Shown here piece by piece: positions 23,697-32,735 of a stretch of 64,000 bases of DNA (position 1 is its first letter; every line of letters begins with the position of its first letter). This DNA is from DATARH01 sp036268425 (GTDB lineage Bacteria; Pseudomonadota; Alphaproteobacteria; ATCC43930; CGMCC-115725): NCBI GenBank assembly GCA_036268425.1, contig DATAUE010000130.1, forward strand, positions 1-64,000, in the 5' to 3' direction. Both the position numbers and the translations under genes were made by a program. The notes under the pieces are model-generated. The model had not been told where the DNA came from and searched no databases. It saw nothing but the letters and a program-made list of their open reading frames with translations.

Positions 23697-26102
23697 ATGC
23701 TCGAAACCGCACGCGCTGCGCTTTATCCGGTCCTGCCACTCCGCGACATCGTGGTGTTCCCGCACATGATCGTGCCGCTGTTCGTCGGCCGCGAAAAATC
23801 GGTGCGGGCTCTCGAAGATGTGATGAAGGACGATAAGCAGATCCTCCTTGTCACGCAGAAGAACGCGGCACAGGACGACCCTTCCACCGCCGACATTTAT
23901 ACGATCGGCACGATCGGCACGGTATTGCAGCTGCTGAAGCTGCCCGACGGCACCGTCAAGGTGCTGGTCGAGGGCGGACAGCGTGCCCGCATCCAGCGCT
24001 TCGCCGAAAACGAGGCGTTCTTCCAGGCGCATGCCGAGGTGATCGGCGAGAAGTCCGGCGGCAACCAGGAAATCGAGGCGCTCGGCCGCACCGTCGTGAC
24101 GCAGTTCGAGCAGTACATCAAGCTGAACAAGAAGATTCCGCCCGAAGTGCTGGTGTCGATCAACCAGATCGAAGACCCGGGCAAGCTGGCGGATACGGTC
24201 GCCTCGCATTTGACGCTGAAGATCCCGGAAAAGCAGGAATTGCTTGAAACGGAAGCGGTGTCCGAGCGCCTCGAAAAGGTGTTCGGCTATATGGAAGGCG
24301 AGATCGGCGTCCTGCAGGTCGAAAAGCGCATCCGCAACCGCGTCAAGCGGCAGATGGAGAAGACTCAGCGCGAGTACTACCTGAACGAACAGCTCAAGGC
24401 GATCCAGAAGGAGTTGGGCGAGGGCGAGGACGGCAAGGACGAGATGGCCGAACTCGAAGACAAGATCAACAAGACGAAATTATCCACCGAGGCTCATGAC
24501 AAGGCGATGGCGGAGCTGAAAAAGCTGCGCAGCATGAGCCCGATGTCGGCCGAAGCCACGGTGGTGCGCAATTATCTCGACTGGCTGCTGACCATCCCCT
24601 GGCAGAAGCGCACCAAGGTCAAGCGCGACATTAAGGGCGCCGAGCGGGTGCTTAATGCCGACCATTTCGGGCTGGAGAAGGTCAAGGAACGCATCCTTGA
24701 GTACCTCGCTGTCCAGCAGCGGGTGAAGAAGATGAAGGGCCCGATCTTGTGCCTCGTCGGCCCGCCGGGTGTCGGCAAGACCTCGCTTGGCAAATCCGTT
24801 GCGCGGGCGACCGGCCGCAATTTCGTGCGCATGTCGCTGGGCGGCGTGCGCGACGAGGCGGAAGTTCGCGGTCATCGCCGCACCTATATCGGGTCGATGC
24901 CCGGCAAGGTGATCCAGGGCATGAAAAAGGCGAAGTCGTCGAACCCGCTGTTTCTGCTCGACGAAGTCGACAAGCTCGGAGCCGATTGGCGCGGCGATCC
25001 GTCTTCGGCATTGCTGGAGGTGCTTGATCCGGAGCAGAACTCGACGTTCAGCGACCATTACCTTGAAGTCGATTACGACTTATCGGATGTGCTGTTCCTG
25101 ACGACGGCCAACACGCTGCGCATGCCGCAGCCGCTGATGGACCGCATGGAGATCATCCGGCTGCCCGGCTACACCGAGGATGAAAAGGTCGAGATCGCCA
25201 AGCGCCACCTGATCGAAAAACAGATCAAGGCGCACGGACTGCGGAAAACCGAGTGGAGCATCGGCGACGATGCGCTGCGCGACCTGATCCGCTACTACAC
25301 TCGCGAAGCGGGAGTGCGTAACCTTGAGCGCGAGATTGCCAACCTGACCCGGAAGGCGATCAAGGACATTCTGATGAAGAAGTCCACGCACATCACGGTC
25401 ACGCGCCGCAATCTCGAAAAATATGCCGGCGTGCGCCGCTATCGGTTTGGCGAGACGGAGAGCGATGATCTCGTCGGGGTGGTGACCGGGCTCGCCTGGA
25501 CCGAAGTTGGCGGGGAATTGCTGACGATTGAGTCGGTGACCGTGCCCGGCAAGGGCCGCGTTACGGCGACCGGCAAGCTCGGCGATGTGATGAAAGAGTC
25601 GGTCCAGGCGGCCGAAAGCTTTGTCAAATCGCGCAGCACTGCCTATGGCATCAAGCCGACGATTTTCGAGCGCAAGGACATCCACGTCCACGTGCCGGAG
25701 GGTGCGACCCCAAAGGATGGGCCATCGGCCGGTGTTGGAATGGTCACCACCATTGTGTCGGTGCTGACCGGAATCCCGGTTAGACGAGACCTCGCGATGA
25801 CCGGTGAAATCACGTTGCGCGGCCGCGTGCTGCCGATCGGCGGGCTCAAAGAAAAATTGCTGGCGGCGTTGCGCGGCGGCTTAAAAACCGTGGTGATCCC
25901 GGCAGACAATGAAAAAGACCTCGCCGACATCCCGGACAACGTCAAGCGCGGCCTTAAAATCATACCGGTGAGCGTCGTCGATCAGGTTCTGGAGCAAGCA
26001 TTGGTGCGTCCGCTAACCCCGATCGAATGGGAAGACGACGCAGAAACGTCACCGGTAATCCCCCCGAAAGGCGAAGAGCGATCTGGACTGTTAACGCACT
26101 GA
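23697..26102 (+). CDS. lon: ATP-dependent protease Lon
   Basis: 801-residue LonA protease. The N-terminal substrate-recognition domain (VLPLRDIVVFPHMIVPLFVGREKS) and coiled coil are followed by the AAA+ module with Walker A GPPGVGKTS and Walker B PLFLLDEVDKL. The C-terminal protease domain has catalytic Ser in KDGPSAGVGM and Lys in GGLKEKLLAA. ATG 23697 is preferred over the TTG at 23679 because an AAAGAGG site lies 5-11 bp upstream. Lon degrades misfolded and regulatory proteins and here sits between clpX and hup, the common alphaproteobacterial order. Confidence 0.97.
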   Translation: MLETARAALYPVLPLRDIVVFPHMIVPLFVGREKSVRALEDVMKDDKQILLVTQKNAAQDDPSTADIYTIGTIGTVLQLLKLPDGTVKVLVEGGQRARIQRFAENEAFFQAHAEVIGEKSGGNQEIEALGRTVVTQFEQYIKLNKKIPPEVLVSINQIEDPGKLADTVASHLTLKIPEKQELLETEAVSERLEKVFGYMEGEIGVLQVEKRIRNRVKRQMEKTQREYYLNEQLKAIQKELGEGEDGKDEMAELEDKINKTKLSTEAHDKAMAELKKLRSMSPMSAEATVVRNYLDWLLTIPWQKRTKVKRDIKGAERVLNADHFGLEKVKERILEYLAVQQRVKKMKGPILCLVGPPGVGKTSLGKSVARATGRNFVRMSLGGVRDEAEVRGHRRTYIGSMPGKVIQGMKKAKSSNPLFLLDEVDKLGADWRGDPSSALLEVLDPEQNSTFSDHYLEVDYDLSDVLFLTTANTLRMPQPLMDRMEIIRLPGYTEDEKVEIAKRHLIEKQIKAHGLRKTEWSIGDDALRDLIRYYTREAGVRNLEREIANLTRKAIKDILMKKSTHITVTRRNLEKYAGVRRYRFGETESDDLVGVVTGLAWTEVGGELLTIESVTVPGKGRVTATGKLGDVMKESVQAAESFVKSRSTAYGIKPTIFERKDIHVHVPEGATPKDGPSAGVGMVTTIVSVLTGIPVRRDLAMTGEITLRGRVLPIGGLKEKLLAALRGGLKTVVIPADNEKDLADIPDNVKRGLKIIPVSVVDQVLEQALVRPLTPIEWEDDAETSPVIPPKGEERSGLLTH

Positions 26103-26117
26103 TCGATATGATATCGC

Positions 26118-26154
26118 CTGCGACCTTTCCGGACGTGCTCCGAAAAGGTTCGCA
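26118..26154. terminator. Long imperfect inverted repeat after lon
   Basis: The arms ctgcgacctttccgga and tccgaaaaggttcgcag form a stem of about 15 bp with one bulge and one mismatch around the loop cgtgc, 16 bp past the lon stop. There is no T-run, so it is either a weak terminator or a 3' stabilising hairpin. Confidence 0.45.
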
Positions 26155-26203
26155 GCGGTAGATAATAATCGAGAAAGGTGAGCTTTTCTGCGGCGCGCTG
26201 GCG

Positions 26204-26232
26204 TTGACCGGTGTAGGGGGCCGCTCTAAACT
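26204..26232 (+). promoter_or_regulatory. Predicted hup promoter
   Basis: TTGACC (26204-26209), a 17-bp spacer and TAAACT (26227-26232) make a good sigma70-type promoter. The predicted start gives a leader of about 47 nt before the HU GTG at 26286. Confidence 0.6.
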
Positions 26233-26285
26233 GCCCCGCGCAGAGAGCCGAAACCGTTTGCAGAAATCGCTAGGGGGCTTACCAC

Positions 26286-26558
26286 GTGAACAGAAACGAA
26301 CTCGTCGACGCCGTTGCGGGCATGGCTGATTTAACAAAATCAGCAGCGAACAAGGCAGTTGACGCGGTGTTCGATGCAATTACCGATGCATTAAAGGGGG
26401 GGAGCGACGTTCGCCTTGTGGGGTTCGGTACGTTCTCGGTTGCCTCGCGCGCGGCATCGGAAGGTCGTAACCCCCGCACCGGCGAAAAAATTAAGATCGC
26501 TGCCTCGAAACAGGCAAAATTCAAGCCCGGCAAGCGGTTGCGTGACGAACTGAATTAG
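26286..26558 (+). CDS. hup: DNA-binding protein HU
   Basis: 90-residue histone-like nucleoid protein that bends and compacts DNA as a dimer. The sequence is canonical: MNRNELVDAVAGMADLTKSAANKAVDA, then VRLVGFGTFSVASRAASEGRNPRTGEKI, including the beta-arm with its Pro (RNPRTG), and KFKPGKRLRDELN at the end. The start is GTG at 26286. lon lies upstream and tRNA-Val downstream. Confidence 0.97.
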   Translation: MNRNELVDAVAGMADLTKSAANKAVDAVFDAITDALKGGSDVRLVGFGTFSVASRAASEGRNPRTGEKIKIAASKQAKFKPGKRLRDELN

Positions 26559-26624
26559 TAGAACAGGCCGTCGAGGCCGATCCTACCGGATAATTCCAGC
26601 CAAAAATTCAAAAGCAAGACATCC

Positions 26625-26700
26625 GGGCGATTAGCTCAGCTGGCAGAGCATCTCGTTTACACCGAGGGGGTCGGGGGTTCAAATCCCTCATCGCCCACCA
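26625..26700 (+). tRNA. tRNA-Val (TAC)
   Basis: Acceptor gggcgat pairs with atcgccc, followed by A and encoded CCA. D-arm gctcagctggcagagc, anticodon stem ctcgt/accgag with loop containing TAC, T-arm ggggttcaaatccc. 76 nt, a standard cloverleaf. Confidence 0.96.
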
Positions 26701-26734
26701 CGCCCTGATAGCGCAGGCTTAAACACTCTATGCG

Positions 26735-26769
26735 GTAACGCTGTGCCTTGGAAATAGGCGCAGCGTTAC
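26735..26769. terminator. Hairpin between convergent tRNA-Val and the M20 peptidase gene
   Basis: gtaacgctgtgcc (26735-26747) and ggcgcagcgttac (26757-26769) pair over 13 positions with one G-T type mismatch around a 9-nt loop. It overlaps the stop of the leftward peptidase gene. No T-run on either side, so termination is a guess from its position. Confidence 0.4.
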
Positions 26770-28154
26770 GGCGCGGGGATGCCCGGCTCGCCCAAATCCC
26801 AATAAATGCCGGCCATGACCTGCAACGCCTCCCGGGCGACCGACATCAGCATGTGTTCATTCGGCGCATGTTGGGAGCATGCGGCATAGGAGTGCGGGAC
26901 CCAAATGGTCGGCATCCCGAGATCGTTACTAAAAATATCGTTTGGCAATGAGCCGCCGAGATTGGGCAGGATCGCCGGCGTCTTGCCGGTCGTCTGGCGG
27001 ATCGAATTGCCGGTCCAGCGTACCCAGGGATGCTCCGGGTCGAGCCGGGTTGCCGGGAAATAGGCCTTGGCCCAACGTTCGACCTTGACCATCGGAAAAC
27101 CCTGCTCGTCGAGATGGCGGCGCAAGGCCGGCAGGAAATTCTCCGGGTCGACGCCGACGACAAAGCGAATCTGACAGGTCGCCTTGGCGTGCGGCGGGAT
27201 GGCGTTGACCGGATTTTCCGGATTGCCGGTACTGAAAGCGAGAATTTCAAAGCTGCACCAGCCGAACACCTTTTCGCTCGGCGATAAGCCGGGCTCGCCC
27301 CAATCCGGATTGATCTCCGGCGCACCCTCGCCACCGTCGACCGTGCAATCGGCGAGCGCGACGCGCACCGAATTCGGCAGATGCGTCGGCACCCAGTCGC
27401 GCACCCGGATCGCGCCGGTCGGGCTGGTGATCGTCGCGAGCGCATGCGCCAGGATGATGCCGGGGTTGGCGAGCAGCCCGCCCCAGTTGCCGGAATGATG
27501 AGCGCCGTCGCGCAGATTGACGCTGAGGTCAAAATTCATCGCGCCGCGCGCCCCGAGAAAAATCGTCGGCCGTTCGGGCGCAAGGCGCGGCCCATCCGAG
27601 GCGATCAGCACATCGGCGGCAAGCCGGTCCTTGTATTGCCGGCAGACTTCGCGCAGGCCCGGCGAGCCGATTTCCTCCCCGGTCTCGATCAGCAGAACGA
27701 GGTTGAAGCCAAGCCGGCCGCGCGTCTGCAGCACGCAATCGAGCGCTGCCATGTTGATCGAGTGCTGGCCCTTATTGTCGGCAGTGCCGCGACCATAAAA
27801 GCGGTCGCCCCTTTGTTGCAGCGCCCACGGCGACAGGCCCTGATGCCATTGCGGTTCGAGCCCGCGGATGACGTCGCCGTGGCCGTAACCGAAAACCGTC
27901 GTCTTGGCTCCTTCCTCGCGTCGCTCGGCGATCAGCATCGGGCCGCCGCGCACCGGGTTTTCGACAATCTCGCTGGTAAAGCCGAGTCGCGCCAGCGACG
28001 GCGCGATCTCGTCAGCGAGGTAGTGGGTAAGCACCGGGAGGCTGCCCTCGACCTGGCTTTCGGTCGGGATCGCGACACGGCGCCCTAGATCGGTGGCGAA
28101 ACCGCCTCTGTCGAAATAGCGCTCGGCGGCGGCGATCGCGGCGGCGCGGGTCAT
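26766..28154 (-). CDS. M20-family zinc metallopeptidase
   Basis: 462-residue dizinc peptidase/deacylase of the M20 (ArgE/DapE/carnosinase) family. The first metal motif with catalytic Asp is around VFGYGHGDVIRG. The bridging Asp is in FYGRGTADNKGQH. The catalytic base Glu and ligand Glu are in LLIETGEEIGSPGL. A further Asp ligand is in DVLIASDGPR, and the last His is near CSQHAPNEH. A dimerisation/lid domain is inserted between (NFDLSVNLRDGAHHSGNWGG). ATG 28154 follows GAGAGG and is preferred over the upstream start at 28226. Substrate is unknown; it stands alone, head to head with the lactonase gene. Confidence 0.88.
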   Translation of the reverse strand: MTRAAAIAAAERYFDRGGFATDLGRRVAIPTESQVEGSLPVLTHYLADEIAPSLARLGFTSEIVENPVRGGPMLIAERREEGAKTTVFGYGHGDVIRGLEPQWHQGLSPWALQQRGDRFYGRGTADNKGQHSINMAALDCVLQTRGRLGFNLVLLIETGEEIGSPGLREVCRQYKDRLAADVLIASDGPRLAPERPTIFLGARGAMNFDLSVNLRDGAHHSGNWGGLLANPGIILAHALATITSPTGAIRVRDWVPTHLPNSVRVALADCTVDGGEGAPEINPDWGEPGLSPSEKVFGWCSFEILAFSTGNPENPVNAIPPHAKATCQIRFVVGVDPENFLPALRRHLDEQGFPMVKVERWAKAYFPATRLDPEHPWVRWTGNSIRQTTGKTPAILPNLGGSLPNDIFSNDLGMPTIWVPHSYAACSQHAPNEHMLMSVAREALQVMAGIYWDLGEPGIPAP

Positions 28155-28243
28155 GCGGGCAACCTCTCGAAATGGACAGCTCGATGGGCCGCCCTTAGGA
28201 TACCGCCCAACGATCGGCGAACACAAAGGCGAGGGAGTGACCG

Positions 28244-29113
28244 ATGGACGGGCTGTCGCAGATTCTCGATCAGACCGAGGCGGAGCGCTGGGGAACCGGG
28301 TTCGTCTTTACCGAAGGCCCAGTTTGGCACCCGGATGGGTTCTTTTATTTTGTCGACGTGCGGGCGAGCAAATTCTTCCGCATCAAACCCGGCGCCGCCG
28401 CCGAATTGCTGCGCGAAAACACCGGCGAGGGCAACGGCACGACATTCGATCCGCAGGGGCGGCTGGTGCTGTGCGAAGGCGGCAACCGCCGCGTTACCCG
28501 CTGGCCGGCGGACGGGAAATTCGCCTCGCACGAGGTGCTGATTGATCGTTTCGAAGGCAAGCGACTGAGCCGGCCGAACGATGTCGTCTGCAAATCCGAT
28601 GGCAGCGTCTATTTCACCAACCCGGGGCTGCGCATTCCGCTCGGCGAACGCGAACTCGATCCGTCGGCGATCTATCGGGTAAAGCCCGATGGCAGCGCGA
28701 GCCATGTCGCCGATTTCGAATACCCGAACGGGCTGGCGTTTTCGCCGGATGAACGCACGCTGTATGCCGCCAACACGCGGCAGGCGATGTACATCCATGC
28801 TGTCGAACTTGACAGTGCCGGCAACATGGTGCGTCGCCGCATCTTTGCCGATATGTCGTCGGATGAGAAAGAAGGCGTGCCGGACGGCATGAAAATCGAT
28901 GTCGAGGGCCGGGTTTATTGCACCGGGCCGGGCGGCACCTGGGTGTTCGCCCCGAATGGCGAAAAGCTGGGGGTCATCAAGACGCCGGAAGTGCCGGCCA
29001 ATCTCGCGTTTGGCGGCCCCGACATGAAGACACTGTTCTTTACGGCGCGCACCTCGATCTACGCGATGCGCGTCAAGGTGCCGGGCCTGCCGGGGCATCC
29101 CTACAGGAAATGA
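28244..29113 (+). CDS. SMP-30/gluconolactonase-family hydrolase
   Basis: 289-residue six-bladed beta-propeller of the SMP-30/LRE family, metal-dependent lactonases that open sugar lactones. Family motifs are present: GTGFVFTEGPVWHPDGFFYFVDV with the metal Glu, LSRPNDVVCKSDGSVYFTNPG with the Asn ligand, FEYPNGLAFSPDERTLY, and PDGMKIDVEGRVYCTGPGGTWVF with the Asp ligand. It starts at 28244 after GGGAG. It heads a small same-strand group with the HpaB-type gene and an opine-type dehydrogenase, suggesting one catabolic route, although a 140-bp gap separates it from the next gene. Confidence 0.88.
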   Translation: MDGLSQILDQTEAERWGTGFVFTEGPVWHPDGFFYFVDVRASKFFRIKPGAAAELLRENTGEGNGTTFDPQGRLVLCEGGNRRVTRWPADGKFASHEVLIDRFEGKRLSRPNDVVCKSDGSVYFTNPGLRIPLGERELDPSAIYRVKPDGSASHVADFEYPNGLAFSPDERTLYAANTRQAMYIHAVELDSAGNMVRRRIFADMSSDEKEGVPDGMKIDVEGRVYCTGPGGTWVFAPNGEKLGVIKTPEVPANLAFGGPDMKTLFFTARTSIYAMRVKVPGLPGHPYRK

Positions 29114-29202
29114 GGCGATAGGGGCCCCTCGCGCGGCAAGCTGTGGCACGATAGCCTTTGCGTGATCACCGGACGCCCGGTCAAACCGAGCGCCGGCATG
29201 GT

Positions 29203-29247
29203 GAGCAGGCAGGAGGCGAGCAGGCAAGGGGCGAGCAGGCAGGGGGA
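29203..29247 (+). repeat. 3 x 15-bp tandem repeat in the leader of the HpaB-type gene
   Basis: Three units of the form gagcaggcaggaggc directly precede the start codon at 29253. Each unit carries a purine-rich ggagg/agggg core, so the repeat multiplies ribosome-binding-site-like sequences. Confidence 0.85.
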
Positions 29248-29252
29248 CGAGG

Positions 29253-30741
29253 ATGCGAACAGGCGCCGATTATCGCGAGGCATTGCGCGACGGGCGCAAG
29301 GTCTGGGTGCTCGGCGAAGGGCGGGTCGATGACGTGGCGACCCACCCGGCGACCGGCGCGATGGTCGATGAGTATGCCGCCTGGTACGACCGCCACCTCG
29401 ACCCGGCCTGGCAGGAAATCCTGATCGCGCCGGCAGCCGCGGATCGTGCTGCGGCGGCCTGGGCGTATGTGCTGCCGCGCTGTTCGGCCGATCTGGTGGG
29501 GATGGGCCGTGCTTTTGCGAAAACGATTTTTCTCAGCGCCGGCAATATCACCCACACTCCGGCCTACGGCCATCTGATTTCCCTCGGAGTGCTGACGGCG
29601 GTGCAGGAACGCAACGCCTCAGCCGAGCAGATCGCCAACGCCTTGGCCTATCGCAACCTGATCGCGGAGACCGGGCGGTTTCTGACATTTTGTGGTGGCT
29701 CGGCGCCGATCGGGTTTCGCATGCGGGAAGACCCGAACGCGCGGGCCGCGCTGCGCGTCGGGCGCGAAACCGATGCCGGAATCGTCGTCAGCGGCAAGGT
29801 CGGCATGCACACCAGCCCGGCCTATGCCGAGGATGTCTATATCGGCGCCCTCAATGGCATCGAGATCGACGGACACCCCGCGAAGCTTTATCGTGCCGGT
29901 CGGCGCCGCCGGCGTCACGACCATATGCCGTCGCATCGCGGCTCGCGACGGCAACCGCTTTGCCGCGCCGCTGACAAGCCGCTTTGACGAACTTGATGGC
30001 CAGATGTGGCTCGACGATGTGTTCATCCCCTGGGAACGGGTATTCCTTGTTGAACCATCGCCCGAGCCGATCGCGACCTGGCTGCTGTGGCACCATTTGT
30101 ATGGCTGGCTTGCCAAGGCCGAGTTCACGCTCGGCATCGCCCTCGCGCTGAGCCACGCGATGGGACTAAAGGAACATGCGCAAACCATTGAATATCTGGT
30201 CGATTTGGTAGTCGAGGTGCAGACGGCGCGCGCTTGTCTGATCGCCGCCGAACGCGACCCCAGCTTCACCGTCGCGGGCTATTGCGCGGCCAATCACGCC
30301 CATTTGATGCCCGGCGGCATCGCCTTGCTGAAAGCGCGGCAGCGCATCGCCGAAACGCTGCGCATCGTGCCCGGTTCGTCGCTGGTTGTGGCACCGCTCG
30401 ACAGCGATCTTGCCGACCCCGCAATGGCGGCGGGTCTGGAGGAAACATTCGGCGGCGGCGGATATACCGCGCGCCAGCGGGCGGCGTTGCTCCAGTTGGC
30501 CGCCGATCATGTGTCGTCGGCGCTCGATGGCCGCGAGTCGGCGTTCGAGTTGCACGCCAGCGGCGGCATTCCGGTGTGGCGCGGCCGCCTGCGTCGCAGT
30601 TTTTCCAGCTATAACGAGCTGGCCAACGCAGTGCTCGGCGCGATCGACCTACCGATGCCGCCGGTTGATGTCGGATCGATCCCGGCCGCGCCGCTGGCGC
30701 CGCGCCGCATCAACTCGGCGCCGCCGCCGAGCAAAGGCTGA
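29253..30741 (+). pseudogene. HpaB-family flavin-dependent hydroxylase, frameshifted
   Basis: Together the two frames encode a 495-residue 4-hydroxyphenylacetate 3-monooxygenase (HpaB)-family protein, the oxygenase part of a two-component FADH2-dependent aromatic hydroxylase. Frame one (from 29253) gives RTGADYREALRDGRKVWVLGE to ALNGIEIDGHPAK. Frame two continues from 29884 with SFIVPVGAAGVTTICRRIA through LWHHLYGWLAKAEFTLG to the end. One surplus A around 29883-29884 explains the break; without it the two halves join as DGHPASFIVPVG, the expected family sequence. It may be a real mutation or a sequencing or assembly error. The dehydrogenase starts 13 bp after it. Confidence 0.85.
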
Positions 30742-30754
30742 GGAGGGTGCCGCA

Positions 30755-31852
30755 ATGGCAGAGATGACTGTCGCAATTATCGGTGCCGGCGGTGGCGGGG
30801 TATACCTCGCTGCTGAACTCGGCTTTCTCGGCTGCAAATTGCGGCTGAACGATCGCGATGAAAGCCGGCTCGTCGATATCCGCAATGCGGGCGGCCTTAC
30901 CGTCGAGGGGAAGGGCTTCGCGGCGATCGAGCGGGTGACCACCGATCTTTCCGCCGCGGCGGACGGCGCCGATGTGATCGCCATCTGCACCGGCGGCACC
31001 TATCAGGAGGGCGCCGCGCGCGACCTCGCACCTCTATTGCGCGACGGCCAGACCATCCTGTTGATTCAGGGCAATACCGGCGGCGCGCTGGTGTTTCGCC
31101 GGGCGCTCGACCGGGCCGGCTGCCGCGCTGCGGTCGATATCGCCGAGATGGACAATTACCCCTATGCCTGCGGGCGTCCGGCGCCGGATCGCGTCCGCCC
31201 TATCGTCCAGAAGCACTGGCTGCAGATCGCGAGCTTTCCGGGCCGGTGCATCGATGCGGTCTTTGCCCGCCTGTCGCCACTATTCCCGCACGCGGCGGCG
31301 GCGCCGAACATCATCAGCACCGGCTTTACCAATGCCAACGCGATGCTGCATGTCGCCAACTGCGTTGCCAATGCCGGCAAGATCGATCGTGGCGAGGCTT
31401 ACAAATTCTATGCTGACGGTGTGACGCCAGCGGTGGCGCGGCTCTATACCGCGGTCAACGCAGAGCGAGTCGCGATCGCGGCGGCGTTTGGCGCGGCGGT
31501 TCCGAGCCTCGAAGACTGGTTCGAGCGTACCTATGATGTGCGGGGCGCAACACTTTCGGAAACTTGCGCATTGCTGACCACCAACAGCGACGGGCCCTAT
31601 CAGGCGACGGGTACGCCGAAATCGTGGGACCACAAATACATCGCCGAAGACGTACCCGTAGGGCTGATCCCGATGAGCGCGCTCGGCCGCGCCGCCGGAG
31701 TACCGAGTCCGGCGATTGACGGCGTAATCCACCTGGCCGGCATTCTCGCCGGCAGTGATTTCGCCGCTACGGCCCGGACGATCGAGCGCCTTGGTCTCGC
31801 CGGAATGGACCGGGCGCAGATCACCCGGGTGTTGGCGGACGGGTTTGCCTGA
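30755..31852 (+). CDS. NAD/NADP octopine/nopaline dehydrogenase-family protein
   Basis: 365-residue member of the opine dehydrogenase family. The N-terminal Rossmann fold has TVAIIGAGGGGVYLAAELG; the C-terminal opine dehydrogenase helical domain is about residues 180-350 (e.g. PNIISTGFTNANAMLHVANCVANAG with the conserved Asn/His region, then YKFYADGVTPAVARLY). Start ATG 30755 follows AGGAGGG and lies 13 bp after the HpaB-type gene, so the two are probably cotranscribed. Relatives reduce or oxidise imine bonds of opine-like compounds; the substrate here cannot be told. Confidence 0.85.
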   Translation: MAEMTVAIIGAGGGGVYLAAELGFLGCKLRLNDRDESRLVDIRNAGGLTVEGKGFAAIERVTTDLSAAADGADVIAICTGGTYQEGAARDLAPLLRDGQTILLIQGNTGGALVFRRALDRAGCRAAVDIAEMDNYPYACGRPAPDRVRPIVQKHWLQIASFPGRCIDAVFARLSPLFPHAAAAPNIISTGFTNANAMLHVANCVANAGKIDRGEAYKFYADGVTPAVARLYTAVNAERVAIAAAFGAAVPSLEDWFERTYDVRGATLSETCALLTTNSDGPYQATGTPKSWDHKYIAEDVPVGLIPMSALGRAAGVPSPAIDGVIHLAGILAGSDFAATARTIERLGLAGMDRAQITRVLADGFA

Positions 31853-31868
31853 TTTTCAGTCCGCTATG

Positions 31869-32633
31869 CTATCCGCGCACCGGCTTGCGGGTGAGGAAAT
31901 CCTTGAAGCCGTCGCGCGGGTGGCCGGCCAAGAGCCAGCTGTTGCGCGCCTCGTCTTCGAGATCGTAACGGCCCCGCCAATCCAGCCCCATGCCTTCGTG
32001 CAGCAGGCGCTTGATGCCCTGCACCATTCGCGCATCGTTCTTGGCAATCATCTGTCCGATCTCGACCGCCGTCTCAACGACCTTGCCGACCGGCACGATC
32101 TGATTGAGCAGGCCGATCCGCTCGGCTTCATCGGCGGTGACGACGCGCCCGGTGTACAGCAGCTCTTTGGCTTTCGGCATGCCGACCAGCGCCGGCAGCG
32201 ACCAGCTCGAATTGACCCGGCCATAGCTCGCCGCGAGAAAGCGGAACTGGGTCTTTTCGCAGCCGATGCGCAGGTCGAGCGAGGATGACAACAGAGCCGC
32301 GCCGCCATAAGCCAGCCCATTGATCGCGCCGATCAACGGCTTGGTGTAACTGGCGATGTGCCAGCTGATTTCGCCGCGTCGCGCCTGCCGCGCCGCCAGC
32401 TCTTCGGAGGACAGTCCGGCCATCTCGTGGATGTCGGCGCCGGCGGAAAAAGCACGGTCTCCGGCGCCGGTTATGACGACGGCCTTGATCGCCTCATCCG
32501 CTTCGTATTGCGAGAGCGCGTCGTCAACTTCCTGGACCAGGGGATAGCTCAGCGCGTTGAGTTTTTCAGGCCGGTTCAGCGTGATCACGGCGACGCTATC
32601 GCGGCGCTCTGCGATGATGAATTCATAGGCCAT
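31869..32633 (-). CDS. Enoyl-CoA hydratase/isomerase (crotonase) family protein
   Basis: 254-residue crotonase-fold protein. CoA-binding and oxyanion-hole segments are clear: VITLNRPEKLNALSYPLV, FSAGADIHEM and INGLAYGGAALLSSSLDLRIG. The second usual catalytic Glu is kept (AKELLYTGR), but the region of the first, normally PE followed by a Gly-rich loop, reads FLAASYGRVNSSWSLPALVG, without Glu and shorter. A simple hydratase role is therefore doubtful; the family also includes isomerases, hydrolases and lyases. It lies convergent to the opine-type dehydrogenase and head to head with a CoA-transferase gene. Confidence 0.86.
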   Translation of the reverse strand: MAYEFIIAERRDSVAVITLNRPEKLNALSYPLVQEVDDALSQYEADEAIKAVVITGAGDRAFSAGADIHEMAGLSSEELAARQARRGEISWHIASYTKPLIGAINGLAYGGAALLSSSLDLRIGCEKTQFRFLAASYGRVNSSWSLPALVGMPKAKELLYTGRVVTADEAERIGLLNQIVPVGKVVETAVEIGQMIAKNDARMVQGIKRLLHEGMGLDWRGRYDLEDEARNSWLLAGHPRDGFKDFLTRKPVRG

Positions 32634-32735
32634 CGTCTGCTTTCCTTTCCCTCCCGCGATTCACCGGCGCAATATGGCACCGGAATTGGGTGGCCAGTCC
32701 ACCCTTTGGGTAGGTTCATTCCGATGGAGGGCGCG

